A stretch of 64,000 nucleotides of DNA, from NCBI GenBank assembly GCA_009993605.1, contig JAACTB010000007.1, positions 62,001 to 126,000 of the forward strand. The letters are read 5' to 3'. Source of the stretch: Erythrobacter sp. (GTDB taxonomy: Bacteria > Pseudomonadota > Alphaproteobacteria > Sphingomonadales > Sphingomonadaceae). A program made the translations under genes and the position numbers. Below the pieces are notes generated by a model. That model did not search any database, was not told the DNA's origin, and was given only the letters and a program-made list of their open reading frames with translations. Positions 30,071-41,549 of the stretch are shown one piece after another; the stretch's first letter is position 1; each line of letters opens with the position of its first letter.

Positions 30071-30448
30071 TCAAGCGGACCCGCTTCGCCCTCGAGCTTC
30101 AATCAATTCGATCCGGTTGCCGAACGGATCGTCGACATAACAGCGGTCGAAACCCGCAAGCGGCTCGTCTTCAGTGACTGAAAAGCCAGCTTCTGCCAGG
30201 TGCTTCGCCAGAATGACGAGATCGGCCAAGCGGAAGGCGGGATGCGCCTTACGAGCTGGACGAAAGTCGGCTTCCACGCCAAGGTGCACCTTGATAACCC
30301 CGCTCTCGAACCAGCATCCGCCTCGCTTGGCGAGATGGAGAGGCTTCGGCACCTCCGGAAGACCGAGAAGGCCCGCATAAAAATCGCGTGCTTCGTCTTC
30401 GCCACCGAACGGCATGGTGAGTTGGACATGATCGAGCGCCTCGATCAC
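30071..30448 (-). CDS. VOC/glyoxalase family protein
   Basis: ALDHVQLTMPFGGEDEARDFYAGLLGLPEVPKP...CYVDDPFGNRIELIEAR; GTG start inferred. Confidence 0.8.
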   Translation of the reverse strand: MIEALDHVQLTMPFGGEDEARDFYAGLLGLPEVPKPLHLAKRGGCWFESGVIKVHLGVEADFRPARKAHPAFRLADLVILAKHLAEAGFSVTEDEPLAGFDRCYVDDPFGNRIELIEARGRSGSA

Positions 30449-30494
30449 CGCGTGGACGCCGATTCTGCGATCGCGAGCGCCTGCCTCACAACCA

Positions 30495-31202
30495 TCAATG
30501 ATAGCGTCGCAAGAGCCCCGCCAGCTTGCCCTGCACTTGCACCTGCGCCGGGTTGTAGATCTGCGCTTCGTAGGACGCGTTCGCCGGATCGAGCCGAACA
30601 CGGCCGTTCTCGCGGCGCAGGAATTTGAGCGTCGCTTCTTCGTTATCGACCAGCGCCACCACGATCTCGCCATCGCGCGCCGTGTCGGTGCGACGGATCA
30701 GAGCATAATCGCCATCGAAAATCCCGGCCTCGATCATGGAATCGCCCGACACTTCCAGCGCGTAGTGATCGCCCGGGCCGAGAAGAGCGGCAGGAACGGG
30801 CAGGCTGCTCTGGCCTTCGATTGCTTCGATCGGGGCACCGGCGGCGATGCGACCGTGGAGCGGGATTTCCAGCACGTCATTGGCCGGTTCGGGCGCTCGC
30901 GCAGCGGTGGCGGCGCCGACCAGATCGTTCGCGACGCTCGGCACGCTCGCCGATGCGGCATTGCGCGCACGCGGGCTCGACACGGCTTCTTCAGGGGTCT
31001 TCAGAACTTCGAGCGCGCGGGCCCGGTTGGGCAGGCGGCGGATGAAGCCGCGTTCCTCCAAAGCCGAGATCAGGCGATGCACACCCGACTTGCTCTTCAA
31101 ATCGAGCGCTTCCTTCATCTCTTCGAAGGACGGCGAAATCCCGGTTTCTTCCAATCGGGTCTGGATGAAGCGGATCAGTTCGTGCTGCTTGGCGGTCAGC
31201 AT
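30495..31202 (-). CDS. lexA: LexA repressor
   Basis: [66 protein letters not shown]...[11 protein letters not shown]...[14 protein letters not shown]. Confidence 0.98.
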   Translation of the reverse strand: MLTAKQHELIRFIQTRLEETGISPSFEEMKEALDLKSKSGVHRLISALEERGFIRRLPNRARALEVLKTPEEAVSSPRARNAASASVPSVANDLVGAATAARAPEPANDVLEIPLHGRIAAGAPIEAIEGQSSLPVPAALLGPGDHYALEVSGDSMIEAGIFDGDYALIRRTDTARDGEIVVALVDNEEATLKFLRRENGRVRLDPANASYEAQIYNPAQVQVQGKLAGLLRRYH

Positions 31203-31252
31203 GGTGCAAGGCTCCTCAAGTTCGGATCCGACCCCATTCCAATGCAGGTCGT

Positions 31253-31267
31253 GAACGAATGAGGAAC
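31253..31267 (-). promoter_or_regulatory. LexA/SOS box GTTC-N7-GTTC upstream of lexA
   Basis: Minus strand GTTCCTCATTCGTTC = GTTC-CTCATTC-GTTC, the alphaproteobacterial SOS box, about 50 bp upstream of the lexA start. Confidence 0.85.
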
Positions 31268-31291
31268 AATTAGGCAACCATTATCGGCAAG

Positions 31292-32485
31292 TCAAGCGAT
31301 TGCGCCATTTTCGAGGAGATAGCACGGTACGAGCGAGCCCTCGGCTTCGGCGGGCGCACCGATCGGGCGGTCGATCAGGACATCCGTCTGCGCAAGGGCG
31401 GCGAGCGCGCTGCTGTCGCGCTCTTCGATCGGAACGACACCCTCGGGGGAGAGGCGGGCGCGCAGGAACTCCCGCCGTGCGCCGCCAGCGGCCAGCCTTC
31501 CCGCAAGCGGTAGGCGGATCGGTTGCGGCAGGGGGCTGTCTGCGCCTGCCATACGGCGCAGCGCAGGCAGGGCGAACAGGAAGGCCGTGACGAAAGTCGA
31601 TACCGGGTTGCCGGGCAGGCCGAGCATCAGCTGAGTGCCGCGACGGGCTACGATGAGCGGTTTGCCCGGCCGGATCGCGACCCGCCAGAAATCCAGCGTG
31701 AAACCCGCGCGTTCCAGTGCGGGCTTGATCAAGTCGTGCTCGCCGACCGAGGCGCCGCCCGAGGTCAGCAGCAGCTCGGCATGGCTCGCGGCGTTCAGAG
31801 CATCCACCACGGCCTCCAAGCGGTCGGGCACCAGCACGCGACTGCTCACCTCCGCGCCGAGAGCGCTCACCATCCGCGCGGTCATCGCGCCGTTCGAAGC
31901 GGGCAGGCCATCGGGCGGACAATCCATGGGATCGGCGTGCAATTCGTCTCCGCATTCGAGGATCGCCACGCGCGGGCGCCGGGTCACGCTGACGGTTCCG
32001 ACGCCCGCGGTCCGGGCGAGGGCGATATGCGGTGCTTCCATGCGGGTCCCGGCCGCGAGGAGCGTGTCGCCCGTATCGAAGTCGAACCCACGGCGGCGAA
32101 TGTGGCGACCAGGGATTGGCGGCGGATCGGCTTGGAGGATGGATTGCGCGAGGCTCGCATCTTCCTTCACCACGATCCGGTCGGCACCTTCGGGAAGCGC
32201 GGCCCCGGTCGATATGGCGACCGCCTGTCCTGAGCCGAGCGCGCGATCGAAGGCGTGTCCGGCCCGCGCCTCTCCGATCAGGGACCACGGCCCTTCGCCA
32301 GATGCCGCAAACCCGTCCATGGCGGAAAGATCGGCGTAGGGCTGCGTTCGCCGCGCGACCACTGGTTCGCGCAGATAACGCCCCCCGCTATCGTCGACAG
32401 GGACCTGTTCCGCTTCCAGCGGCGCGATCGACGACAGCAGCCGGTCCCACGCTTCGTCGAGCGTGATCACGGTTCGGCGCGCCAA
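31292..32485 (-). CDS. moeA: molybdopterin molybdotransferase (MoeA)
   Basis: [11 protein letters not shown]...[20 protein letters not shown]...[12 protein letters not shown]...LPGNPVS. Confidence 0.95.
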   Translation of the reverse strand: MARRTVITLDEAWDRLLSSIAPLEAEQVPVDDSGGRYLREPVVARRTQPYADLSAMDGFAASGEGPWSLIGEARAGHAFDRALGSGQAVAISTGAALPEGADRIVVKEDASLAQSILQADPPPIPGRHIRRRGFDFDTGDTLLAAGTRMEAPHIALARTAGVGTVSVTRRPRVAILECGDELHADPMDCPPDGLPASNGAMTARMVSALGAEVSSRVLVPDRLEAVVDALNAASHAELLLTSGGASVGEHDLIKPALERAGFTLDFWRVAIRPGKPLIVARRGTQLMLGLPGNPVSTFVTAFLFALPALRRMAGADSPLPQPIRLPLAGRLAAGGARREFLRARLSPEGVVPIEERDSSALAALAQTDVLIDRPIGAPAEAEGSLVPCYLLENGAIA

Positions 32486-32940
32486 TGGCCGGACTTGCCG
32501 CCTGCCTTCTCTATCAGGCGCACACCCTCGATCACCATTGCGCGGTCAACCGCCTTGCCCATGTCGTAAAGCGTCAGCAGCGCCACGCTGGCCGCGGCCA
32601 TCGCTTCCATTTCGACACCGGTGCGTCCCGTGCAGGACGTGGTGGCCGTGACGCGGATCGCGTCGCTCTCGCGAGAAAATTCGACCGTCACGGCGTCGAG
32701 CGCCAGCGGATGGCAGAGCGGGATCAACTCGCCGGTCTTCTTCGCCGCCATGATGCCTGCAATCCGCGCGGTGGCGAGCGCATCGCCTTTCGGCCCGGTA
32801 CCGTCCCACAAAGCGGCCAGCGCTTCACCCGACATGCGGATGCGCCCTTCGGCGACGGCCTCGCGCTGGCTCTCCGGCTTGGCGCCGACATCGACCATTC
32901 GCGCGGCGCCATGTTCATCGAGATGGGTGAGGCCGCTCAT
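32467..32940 (-). CDS. moaC: cyclic pyranopterin monophosphate synthase (MoaC)
   Basis: [34 protein letters not shown]...[17 protein letters not shown]...[21 protein letters not shown]. Confidence 0.97.
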   Translation of the reverse strand: MSGLTHLDEHGAARMVDVGAKPESQREAVAEGRIRMSGEALAALWDGTGPKGDALATARIAGIMAAKKTGELIPLCHPLALDAVTVEFSRESDAIRVTATTSCTGRTGVEMEAMAAASVALLTLYDMGKAVDRAMVIEGVRLIEKAGGKSGHWRAEP

Positions 32941-33728
32941 GCGCCGAGCAGTGCGCGCGTGGCCGCCGCGACATCGGCCTGGCGCATCAGGCTTTCGCCG
33001 ACGAGGAAGCTGCGCACGCCCGATTGGGCGAGGCGCTGGCAGTCCTCATGCGTGGCGATCCCGCTTTCGCCCACCAGCAGCGCATCCTCCGGCGCCAATT
33101 CCGCGAGCCGTTCGGTCGTGGCTAGATCGGTGGTGAAGGTCTTCAGATCGCGGTTGTTGACTCCAATCAGGCGCGATTTCAGCTTCGCGGCGCGCGCCAT
33201 TTCGGCTTCGTCGTGAACCTCGACCAGCACATCCATCCGGCGCTCGATCGCGGCAGCTTCGATTTCGGCCATGACCTCATCGTCCAGCGCGGCGACGATG
33301 ATCAGGATCGCATCCGCCCCGATCGCGCGGGCTTCGGCGACCTGCCAGGGATCGACCATGAAATCCTTGCGCAAGACCGGCAGCGCGCAGGCGGCGCGGG
33401 CCTGCATCAGGTAATCCTCGTGCCCCTGGAAATACGGCGCATCGGTCAGCACGGAAAGGCAAGTCGCGCCGCCTTCCTCGTAGGCGCGGGCGTGATCGGC
33501 GGGGTCGAAATCGGCGCGGATCAGCCCCTTCGAGGGAGAGGCCTTCTTGATTTCCGCGATCAGGCCGAAACCGTCGCGGCTCGCTTTTCGCAACGCCGCT
33601 TCGAAGCCGCGCGGCTCGGATTGCATCATCGCGGCGGCATCGAGATCGCCGATGGTGGAGCGCGTGCGGCGATCGGCCACTTCCTCGCGCTTGGTGGCGC
33701 AGATTTCGTCGAGCTTGTTCATCGTCAC
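32937..33728 (-). CDS. trpC: indole-3-glycerol phosphate synthase
   Basis: [20 protein letters not shown]...[27 protein letters not shown]...[12 protein letters not shown]. Confidence 0.97.
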   Translation of the reverse strand: MTMNKLDEICATKREEVADRRTRSTIGDLDAAAMMQSEPRGFEAALRKASRDGFGLIAEIKKASPSKGLIRADFDPADHARAYEEGGATCLSVLTDAPYFQGHEDYLMQARAACALPVLRKDFMVDPWQVAEARAIGADAILIIVAALDDEVMAEIEAAAIERRMDVLVEVHDEAEMARAAKLKSRLIGVNNRDLKTFTTDLATTERLAELAPEDALLVGESGIATHEDCQRLAQSGVRSFLVGESLMRQADVAAATRALLGA

Positions 33729-34717
33729 TTCGCCATGTCTATCCAGCGCGCCAGCAGATCGCGCGCCTTGCCGCTGTCGAGCGCTTCCGCCGCCATCGCA
33801 GCACCTTCGCGCCAGTCCTCCGTCCGGCCCGCGACGATCAAAGTCGCGGCGGCATTCAGCAGTACGGCGTCGCGATAGGGCCCGGGCGTGCCGCCGAGCA
33901 GGGCTTCGAGCGCCTTCGCGTTATGTACGGCATCACCGCCCCGGATCGCCTCGATCGGTGCGTGATGGAGGCCGGCATCGCTCGCATCGATCCGCCGCAT
34001 CGCGAAGTCCGATCCCGTCACGTCGGCCAACTCGTTTCCAGCGGCGAGGCTCAATTCGTCCAGCCCCTCGTCGCCCGACACGATGAACGTGCGTTTCGTG
34101 CCGAGGCTCGCCTTGGCTTCGGCATAGATCGGCACATAGGCAGGACGGGCGATCCCGATGAGCTGGCGCTCGACCCCGGCGGGATTGGAGAGCGGACCCA
34201 TGAGATTGAAGATCGTGCGGCGGGCCAGTTTCTGACGGATGGGCTGGATACGGCCCATCGCCGGATGATGGTTCTTGGCGAAAAGGAAACAAATGCCGAG
34301 TTCGGCCAGGGTCTTTTCCGCCGTGCGCCCCGCCGCTTCCATGTCGAGGCCGAGCGCTTCCAGCGTGTCCGCCGCCCCCGATTTGCTGCTCGCCGCGCGA
34401 TTGCCGTGCTTGGCGACCGGCACGCCGCAGGCGGCGACCACCAGACTGACCGCGGTCGAGACATTGAGCGTATGGTGCCCGTCGCCGCCGGTGCCGCAGC
34501 AATCGACCGCGCCTTCGGGTGCCGCGACCGGGATCAGCCGTGCGCGCAGGGCGCGCGCCGCACCGGCGATCTCTTCCGCCGTCTCGCTCCGCTCGGTCAT
34601 GGCGAGGAGGAAGCGGGCGATCTCCTCTTCGCTCGCCTCGCCATCGAGGATCCAGCCGAAGACTTCCTCGGCCTCGGTCTCGGTCATGTGGGGGACGGCG
34701 AGGGGCAGATGCTTCAT
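33725..34717 (-). CDS. trpD: anthranilate phosphoribosyltransferase
   Basis: [52 protein letters not shown]. Confidence 0.97.
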   Translation of the reverse strand: MKHLPLAVPHMTETEAEEVFGWILDGEASEEEIARFLLAMTERSETAEEIAGAARALRARLIPVAAPEGAVDCCGTGGDGHHTLNVSTAVSLVVAACGVPVAKHGNRAASSKSGAADTLEALGLDMEAAGRTAEKTLAELGICFLFAKNHHPAMGRIQPIRQKLARRTIFNLMGPLSNPAGVERQLIGIARPAYVPIYAEAKASLGTKRTFIVSGDEGLDELSLAAGNELADVTGSDFAMRRIDASDAGLHHAPIEAIRGGDAVHNAKALEALLGGTPGPYRDAVLLNAAATLIVAGRTEDWREGAAMAAEALDSGKARDLLARWIDMAK

Positions 34718-35313
34718 GCCAGGATGTTCGCTTCCATACCGCAGATTTCGAGGAAATTGGCGAGCAGGGCATGGCCGTGCTCGGTCGCGATGCTTTCGGG
34801 GTGGAACTGAACGCCGTGGATCGGCAGCTCGCGATGGCGAAAGCCCATCACGCTCGTCCCGTCCAGACCCGGCGTCACGCTCGTCGCGTTGACGTGGAGG
34901 GCGTTCGGAATGTCCTCCACCACCAGCGAATGATAGCGCGTGGCGGTGAAGGGCGAGGGCAGGTCGGCGAACACGCCGCTACCGTCATGGTCGACCGGCG
35001 AGGTCTTCCCATGCATCAATCCGCCGCGCACCACGCGCCCGCCGAAATGCTGCCCGATCGCCTGATGGCCGAGGCATACGCCGAGCAGCGGCAGGCTCGC
35101 ATCGGCACAGGCCGCGACCAGATCGAGGCTGATCCCCGCTTCGTTGGGCGTGCAGGGGCCAGGGGAAATCAGGATACCCTTGGCTCCTGAGGCGAGCGCT
35201 TCGCTGGCGCTCATCGCATCGTTGCGCTCCACCCGCACCTCTGCGCCCAGCTCCATCAGATAATGGACGAGGTTGAAGGTGAAGCTGTCGTAATTGTCGA
35301 TGACGAGGATCAT
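34714..35313 (-). CDS. trpG: anthranilate/aminodeoxychorismate synthase glutamine amidotransferase component
   Basis: [26 protein letters not shown]...[18 protein letters not shown]...[17 protein letters not shown]...[15 protein letters not shown]. Confidence 0.96.
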   Translation of the reverse strand: MILVIDNYDSFTFNLVHYLMELGAEVRVERNDAMSASEALASGAKGILISPGPCTPNEAGISLDLVAACADASLPLLGVCLGHQAIGQHFGGRVVRGGLMHGKTSPVDHDGSGVFADLPSPFTATRYHSLVVEDIPNALHVNATSVTPGLDGTSVMGFRHRELPIHGVQFHPESIATEHGHALLANFLEICGMEANILA

Positions 35314-35323
35314 GGGCTTCCCG

Positions 35324-36286
35324 TCACAGACCCGCGAGCTTGTCGGTCGCCCGCACGAGGCCGTCGATGATACCCGGCTCGCCCGCGCTATGGCCCGCAT
35401 CGTGGACGATCCACAAATCCGCTTCGGGCCAGGCCTTTTTCAGCTCCCACGCGGACGTCGGCGGCGTGCAGATATCGTGGCGGCCTTGGACGATGATGCC
35501 GGGAATGTGGCGCATCGTGTCGAGATTCTTGAGCAGCTGCGCCTCTTCGAGGAAAAAATCCTCGAGGAAGAAACGCGCGCAGATGCGGGCGAAGGGGATC
35601 GCCTTGGCGGGATCGCCGAAACTGTCCATCAGCGCCTCGTCGGGCAGCAGCGTGGCGACGCTGCCTTCCCACAACGACCATTCGCGCGCGGCGGCGAGGC
35701 GGGTGTCCTCGTCCTCGCTCGTCAGCCGATCGTAATAGGCCTGGACCAGATTGTCGCGCTCGCCTTCGGGGATGAGCCCGGCGAAATCGTCCCACTGTTC
35801 GGCCATGATCTCGCTCGCGCCGTAGCGATAGAGCCAGTCCTTTTCCTTCTGCCGGGCCAGAAACACGCCGCGCAGGACCAGTTCGCTGACGCGGTCGGGA
35901 TAGGTCTGGGCGTAGGCGAGCGCGAGAGTCGAGCCCCAGCTTCCGCCGAAGGCTTGCCATTTCTCGTGCCCGCACATTTCGCGTAGGCGCTCGATATCCT
36001 CGACGATGCGCCAGGTGTCGTTGCGATCGATTTCCGCGAACGGCGTCGATTTGCCGCAGCCGCGCTGGTCGAACAGCAGGACGTCGTATTTCTCGGGGTT
36101 CCACTGGCGCCGGTGATTGGCGCTCATCCCGCCGCCCGGCCCGCCGTGGAGGAAGACCGCCGGCTTCGCCCCCGGGGTGCCTACCCGCTCGTAATAGAGC
36201 GAATGCCCTTCGCCGACATCGAGCATCCCGGTCTCGTAGGGTTCGATCTCGGGATAGAGGGTGCGGCGTTGCTGCGGATCACTCAT
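35324..36286 (-). CDS. pip: prolyl aminopeptidase (alpha/beta hydrolase)
   Basis: [37 protein letters not shown]...[17 protein letters not shown]. Confidence 0.96.
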   Translation of the reverse strand: MSDPQQRRTLYPEIEPYETGMLDVGEGHSLYYERVGTPGAKPAVFLHGGPGGGMSANHRRQWNPEKYDVLLFDQRGCGKSTPFAEIDRNDTWRIVEDIERLREMCGHEKWQAFGGSWGSTLALAYAQTYPDRVSELVLRGVFLARQKEKDWLYRYGASEIMAEQWDDFAGLIPEGERDNLVQAYYDRLTSEDEDTRLAAAREWSLWEGSVATLLPDEALMDSFGDPAKAIPFARICARFFLEDFFLEEAQLLKNLDTMRHIPGIIVQGRHDICTPPTSAWELKKAWPEADLWIVHDAGHSAGEPGIIDGLVRATDKLAGL

Positions 36287-37124
36287 CGGGCACTTCCTTC
36301 TTCTCGACCACGAGGATCGGTCCGATCGCCGCGCCGCCATCGGTGCGGCCGGTGGCGGGATTCCACAAGGCCGAAACGCTGCCATCGAGGTAGAGCGCGT
36401 TCGGCGTCTTCAATTCGTCGCGGAAGAAGCGGGCGAATTTCCCGAACGAGAGCGGCGCGTTGGAGATCACGAAATGCGCGCGTCCCTTCTCGTCGACGCC
36501 CACCCCGTTGCGGATGAGGCGCGAAGGGCCGTCTTCGGCGATTTCGGGGTGCACCTTGCCGTCGATCAAAAGCATCGGCCCGGATTGCGTGCCGAATTCG
36601 GGCCGATCGGACACATTGGCGAGGAAATCCTCGGTCGTGCGGATTTCCCAGGTGTCGCCCGTGCCGAAGAAGACTCCGTTCGGCTTCAGGTGAAAATTGC
36701 CTTCGCCATCCGCGGTGTTGAGCGTCTTCAGGCGTTCGGAGCTTTCCACGAAATAGCCGATCGGATCGCCATCGTCGTCATACATGCCCGCATTCATGGC
36801 GAAGGCGACCGTCTCGCCGTCCATCGCTTCCGCCAGCTTGGCGAGGCTGCGATAATTTGCGCCCGAGCCGTCCGCCAGGGCGGTTTCGATACGATGCCGC
36901 GAGGGGATGGCGAGGCAGTGGGTGAGCGAGGTGTTCTCGAAGATCACCGAGCGGCAGGCGGATTCGACCTGACTGGCGATGGTTGCATCGTCGCTCGGCA
37001 TGGGGGCGGGGGCGCCCACGCTGCCGTCGATCTTGGCGCGGGCGACCGGCTTGCCCTCGGGCTGGGCATCGCACCCCGTCAGAGCGAGCGCGCCGATCAG
37101 CAAGCTGGCTGCGAAAAGCTTCAT
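36279..37124 (-). CDS. phosphodiester glycosidase (NAGPA-domain) family lipoprotein
   Basis: MKLFAASLLIGALALTGCDAQ lipobox; AFAMNAGMYDDDGDPIGYFVE...LKPNGVFFGTGDTWEI...QSGPMLLIDGKVH...ALYLDGSVSALW. Confidence 0.85.
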   Translation of the reverse strand: MKLFAASLLIGALALTGCDAQPEGKPVARAKIDGSVGAPAPMPSDDATIASQVESACRSVIFENTSLTHCLAIPSRHRIETALADGSGANYRSLAKLAEAMDGETVAFAMNAGMYDDDGDPIGYFVESSERLKTLNTADGEGNFHLKPNGVFFGTGDTWEIRTTEDFLANVSDRPEFGTQSGPMLLIDGKVHPEIAEDGPSRLIRNGVGVDEKGRAHFVISNAPLSFGKFARFFRDELKTPNALYLDGSVSALWNPATGRTDGGAAIGPILVVEKKEVPDE

Positions 37125-38635
37125 CGGCGCTGCTCCGCCTGGCGGAACGCTTCGGCGGCAGCCGCGCGCAGGGCGCCCGCCTTCGCCTCGCATTCGCGGC
37201 GTTCGTAATCGGGATCGCTATCCGCGACGATGCCTGCACCCGCCTGGACGTGCATCACCTTGTCCTTCACCACTGCGGTGCGCAGGACGATGCAGCTGTC
37301 GAGCGATCCGTCGGGCGCGAAATAGCCGACGCCGCCCGCATAGGGCCCGCGTGCATCGCGCTCGAGCTCGGCGACGATCTGGCAGGCGCGCAGTTTGGGC
37401 GCGCCGCTGACCGTGCCGGCGGGAAACCCGGCGAAGAGAGCGTCGATCGCGTCGTATCTCGGATCGAGCCGCCCGACGACATTGCTTACGATATGCATGA
37501 CATGGCTGTAACGTTCGATTGTGAAACTGTCAGTGACTTCGACACTGCCGCTCGTCGCGACCCGGCCCACGTCGTTGCGCCCGAGATCGAGCAACATCAA
37601 GTGCTCGGCCCGTTCCTTCGCGTCGGACAGCAGCGATTCCTCGGCAGCCCGATCGGCCTGCTCGCTCGACCCGCGCGGGCGCGTGCCGGCGATGGGGCGA
37701 ACGGTGACTTCGCTGGCGCCGCCTTCGCCGGGCCGAACCCGGACGAGGATTTCGGGGCTCGATCCCACAACCGCGAAATCGGGCAGGTCGAGGAAATAGA
37801 GGAAGGGTGACGGGTTCACCCGGCGCAGCGCGCGATAGAGTTCGACCGGGGGCAGGGGGAAGGGGCAGGTGTAACGCTGGGACAGGACGACCTGAAAGAT
37901 GTCGCCCGCGACGATGTAGTCCTTCGCGCGTTCGACCATGCTTGTGTAGTCCGCTGCGGTCACGACCGGATCGAGCTGGGCTGAGGGCATGGGCCGGGAT
38001 GAAGCCGGAGTTTTGCTTGCAGCGCCCCCTTCGAGCCGATGCAGGGCGGTTTCGATGCGGTTGCGAGCCTGTTGCACGAGGTCCGACGGATCGTCGGCGC
38101 TTTCAGGCCAGATCGGGGCGATGCAATGCAATTCGTCGCCCAGGCTGTCGAAGACGAGCAACAGGGTGGGGCGTACGAACACCATATCGGGCAGGCCCAG
38201 TCCGGGCCCGGCGGCGCGCGGTACGTCCTCGACCATGCCGATCGTCTCGTAAGCGAAATAGCCGACCAGGCAGGCGAGGGCTGGGGGCAGTCCGTCCGGC
38301 ACATCGATACGGCATTCGTCTGCCAAAGCACGCAAGGCCGTAACGGGATTGTCAGTGCACTCGTCGAAAGCCGCGCGATCGCTTCGCCATTGGCGGTTGA
38401 TCGAAGCCCGGCCCTGCTCGGCGCGAAAGACGAGATCGGGGTCGAGGCCCAGCAGGCTGTACCGCCCGCGCACCGCACCACCTTCGACCGATTCGAGCAG
38501 GAAATCGCCACGTTGCGATTCCATCAGCTTCAGTGCCGCGCCGACCGGGGTCTCGGTATCGGCGACGATCGTCTGCCAGATCAGCGCCGGACGCCCATCG
38601 GCCAGAGCGGCCCGCGCTCTATTCTCACCGCGCAT
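37121..38635 (-). CDS. trpE: anthranilate synthase component I
   Basis: GDIFQVVLSQRYTCPFPLPPVELYRALRRVNPSPFLYFLDL...IAGTRPRG...LLDLGRNDVGRVA...FPAGTVSGAPKLRA. Confidence 0.97.
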   Translation of the reverse strand: MRGENRARAALADGRPALIWQTIVADTETPVGAALKLMESQRGDFLLESVEGGAVRGRYSLLGLDPDLVFRAEQGRASINRQWRSDRAAFDECTDNPVTALRALADECRIDVPDGLPPALACLVGYFAYETIGMVEDVPRAAGPGLGLPDMVFVRPTLLLVFDSLGDELHCIAPIWPESADDPSDLVQQARNRIETALHRLEGGAASKTPASSRPMPSAQLDPVVTAADYTSMVERAKDYIVAGDIFQVVLSQRYTCPFPLPPVELYRALRRVNPSPFLYFLDLPDFAVVGSSPEILVRVRPGEGGASEVTVRPIAGTRPRGSSEQADRAAEESLLSDAKERAEHLMLLDLGRNDVGRVATSGSVEVTDSFTIERYSHVMHIVSNVVGRLDPRYDAIDALFAGFPAGTVSGAPKLRACQIVAELERDARGPYAGGVGYFAPDGSLDSCIVLRTAVVKDKVMHVQAGAGIVADSDPDYERRECEAKAGALRAAAAEAFRQAEQRR

Positions 38636-38657
38636 TCCAGTCAGCTTTCGCTCGCGA

Positions 38658-40595
38658 TCACTGCCGCTCGCCGACCAGCTGGCGTCGCACCGCATCGATC
38701 GCACCCTCGTTGCGTTCGATGCCGACCTCGCCCCGCATGGCGGCGACGAGCTGTTCGGTGTATTCCTGACCGAGAGTCGAGGCGAGCTGTTCGCGCGCCT
38801 GCCCGATCAGCGGATCGTCCGCTTCCATCGATCCGACCGAAATCTCTTCCAGGTCGACCACGAACCAGCCGAGATCTTGCGCGGCGGCGAGCTTTTTCGC
38901 CGTGCCCTGCGCCATGCTGAACATCAGGGCGAGAGGCGGCGGAATGCGGCGGTCCTGCTGGCGAGCCAGATCCTCGCGCGTCAGATTGATGGCTTCGGGC
39001 GAAGGCAGATCGACATCTTCCGCCTGCAAGGCCGCCGCCATGGTCGCGCCGCCGCGCAGGCGCTGAATCAGGCGATCGGCAGCGGCGCGTGCGGCCTTCG
39101 ATCCCTGCTCGAGCCGCCATGCGGCGGTGACCTGATCGCGAATTTCGGCAAGCGGCGGCGTAGCGGCGCCGTTGATGCGCGTGACTTCGAATACGAGGTA
39201 GGTCTCGCCGCGCTCGATTTCCGCGACCTGGGGTTCGCTCTCTTCCATCTGGAATGCGGTCGCGAGAGCCGGAGCGAGCACTTCAGGCGCGCTCTGGTCG
39301 GTGCCGTAGACCTGTCCGTTGGCGGTCAGCGGCTGCGTCGTCTCGACCGCGATGCCGCGTTCGCGCGCGACTTCGGCCAACGTCGCTCCTTCCTCTAGGC
39401 GCTCTTCGATCTCCGCCGCGACATTGGCGAGCGCGCGGGTCCGCTTTTCCTCGCGCACCGTGTCGGCGATTTCATTACGAACCTGCGCAAGACTGCGGGC
39501 GGGTGTCGCATTGACGGCATCGATCCGCGCGACATGCCAGCCCAGCGCGCTGCGCGCCGGGACCGCGACCGTGCCGCGCGCCGCGCCGAAGATCGCTTCG
39601 GCGACTGCGGAGGACGCATCGGACGCCAGCTCGGCGCGTGTCACCGCCTCCTGCTGCACGGTGCGGAAACCTGCTTCCCTTGCGACCGCTTCGAGCGACG
39701 CCCCGCCTTCGACGCGCGCTCTCAAGGCGTTGGCAGCTTGCTGCGTCGGCACGATCAGCTGGGTGTAGCTGCGCGTCTCGCTCGCCGCATATTGCGCGCG
39801 GTCCTGCTGGTAGCGTGCCGTGATCTCATTCTCGGTCGGCTCGATTTCGTCGGCGATCGCATCGTTATCGAAGGTCGCATAGCGCACGATCCGGCGCTCG
39901 GGGCGAATGAAATCGCCCCGGTTCGCTTCGTAGAACGATTGCAATTGCTGGGTGCTCGGCGCGCCTTCGGGGGCAAAGGCGGCAGAGGGGAGAAAGCCGA
40001 TCGCCCCCTCGCGCCGTTCGCGGAACAGGCCGGCATAGCGCTTCGCCAGCGCCTGCGGCATCACGGCGCCGAAAGCGGCGGGTCCCGCGATCTGCTGGGC
40101 GAGCAGGCCCGAGCGGATATCGTCGCGCACCTGCGCATCGGTCAGCCCTTGGGCCGCGAGAGCCTGGCGGTAGGCGTTCTCATCGAAATTGCCATCCGCG
40201 CCTCTGAAGGCCCCGATCGTTTGAATTTCGCTGTTGATCAGATTGTCGCCCGCCCTGAGGCCGTTGTCGCGAGCAAAGGCCGAAATGACGTAGCGGTCGA
40301 TCAGCTGGTTCAGGACCTCCTCGAAACCGCCCCCGGCGATGAAGGCGGGCATCGACAGGGTCGGATCTTCCTGGCGCACCCGGTCGAGCGCGCTCGACGT
40401 CGCGCGGCTCAGTTCCGCGCTGTCGATCCGCTCGTCGCCGACCACCGCGACACGGTTGCCCCCGGCGACACCGCCGAACATCCCGGTGCTCGAAACGTCG
40501 GCGCTGGCAAAGGCGAAGGCGATCAGGCCGAGAAAGGCGAAGGTCAGGCCGAGGCCGATCTTGGACTTGAAGAAACTGCGGAAGAAGGTGAGCAT
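38658..40595 (-). CDS. SurA N-terminal/PpiD-like peptidyl-prolyl isomerase, single N-terminal TM
   Basis: MLTFFRSFFKSKIGLGLTFAFLGLIAFAFASADVSS...; parvulin-like repeats (SLEAVAREAGF; ALGWHVARIDAV). Confidence 0.88.
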   Translation of the reverse strand: MLTFFRSFFKSKIGLGLTFAFLGLIAFAFASADVSSTGMFGGVAGGNRVAVVGDERIDSAELSRATSSALDRVRQEDPTLSMPAFIAGGGFEEVLNQLIDRYVISAFARDNGLRAGDNLINSEIQTIGAFRGADGNFDENAYRQALAAQGLTDAQVRDDIRSGLLAQQIAGPAAFGAVMPQALAKRYAGLFRERREGAIGFLPSAAFAPEGAPSTQQLQSFYEANRGDFIRPERRIVRYATFDNDAIADEIEPTENEITARYQQDRAQYAASETRSYTQLIVPTQQAANALRARVEGGASLEAVAREAGFRTVQQEAVTRAELASDASSAVAEAIFGAARGTVAVPARSALGWHVARIDAVNATPARSLAQVRNEIADTVREEKRTRALANVAAEIEERLEEGATLAEVARERGIAVETTQPLTANGQVYGTDQSAPEVLAPALATAFQMEESEPQVAEIERGETYLVFEVTRINGAATPPLAEIRDQVTAAWRLEQGSKAARAAADRLIQRLRGGATMAAALQAEDVDLPSPEAINLTREDLARQQDRRIPPPLALMFSMAQGTAKKLAAAQDLGWFVVDLEEISVGSMEADDPLIGQAREQLASTLGQEYTEQLVAAMRGEVGIERNEGAIDAVRRQLVGERQ

Positions 40596-40781
40596 GGCTG
40601 CGAACGACATCCTGTCGGAAGTGATGGCCGACCACCAGGGGTCGGAAGGTTTGCCGCGCTTTATCCGCGCTGCGACCTTGCCGCAACAGGTGTCGAAGGT
40701 TTTGACCCAGGCTCTCCGGTCGGCTAGCGGACCTCGCCCGGCATGACCATATGGCGGGACCCAATCTGAAATCTGCAGGAA

Positions 40782-41549
40782 ATGACCATGGCCGAACGGC
40801 CCTACATCGTTGGAAACTGGAAGATGAACGGCACGCGCGCCATGCTGTCGGAAGCGCGCGCGATCGACCGTGCGGCGCAGCGCTACATGAAGGTCGAGGT
40901 CGCTCTGGCTCCTCCCTCCACGCTGCTGCACGCCGTCCATCGCGAAGCCGAGCAGATCGGAGTGGGCGCACAGGATTGCCATGCGGAACCTGACGGCGCG
41001 CATACCGGCGATGTCAGCGCCACGATGGTCGCCGATTCGGGTGCGAAATTCGTCGTTCTGGGCCACAGCGAACGGCGCGGCGATCACGGCGAGAGCGATG
41101 CGCTGATCGCGGCAAAGGTTTCCGCTGCGCTCGAAGCGGGGCTGCGGATCATCCTGTGCTGCGGCGAAAGCGAAGCGACGCGCGATGCGGGCAAAGCCGA
41201 AGATTTCGTGCTCGACCAGTTGCGCGCGGGCCTGCCGAAGCTGGACGATGCGGCGGAACGCGTGACTGTCGCCTACGAACCCATCTGGGCGATCGGGACC
41301 GGGCGCACTGCCGAGGCCGCCGATATCGCCGCCATGCACCGCGCCATCCATGGCCTGTTGGTCGAAACCTATGGCGAAGAGCAGGCTGCGGGCGTTCGCA
41401 TTCTCTATGGCGGCTCCGTCAAGCCCGACAATGCGCGCGAGATCCTCTCGCTCCCCCATGTCGGTGGTGCGCTGGTCGGCGGGGCGAGCCTGTCGGCCGA
41501 AAGCTTCCTCGGCATCGTCGTCGCCGCGTCCGAAGCGGACGAGGGTTGA
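40782..41549 (+). CDS. tpiA: triosephosphate isomerase
   Basis: YIVGNWKMNG...VVLGHSERR...VAYEPIWAIGTG...ILYGGSVKPDNA. Confidence 0.97.
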   Translation: MTMAERPYIVGNWKMNGTRAMLSEARAIDRAAQRYMKVEVALAPPSTLLHAVHREAEQIGVGAQDCHAEPDGAHTGDVSATMVADSGAKFVVLGHSERRGDHGESDALIAAKVSAALEAGLRIILCCGESEATRDAGKAEDFVLDQLRAGLPKLDDAAERVTVAYEPIWAIGTGRTAEAADIAAMHRAIHGLLVETYGEEQAAGVRILYGGSVKPDNAREILSLPHVGGALVGGASLSAESFLGIVVAASEADEG

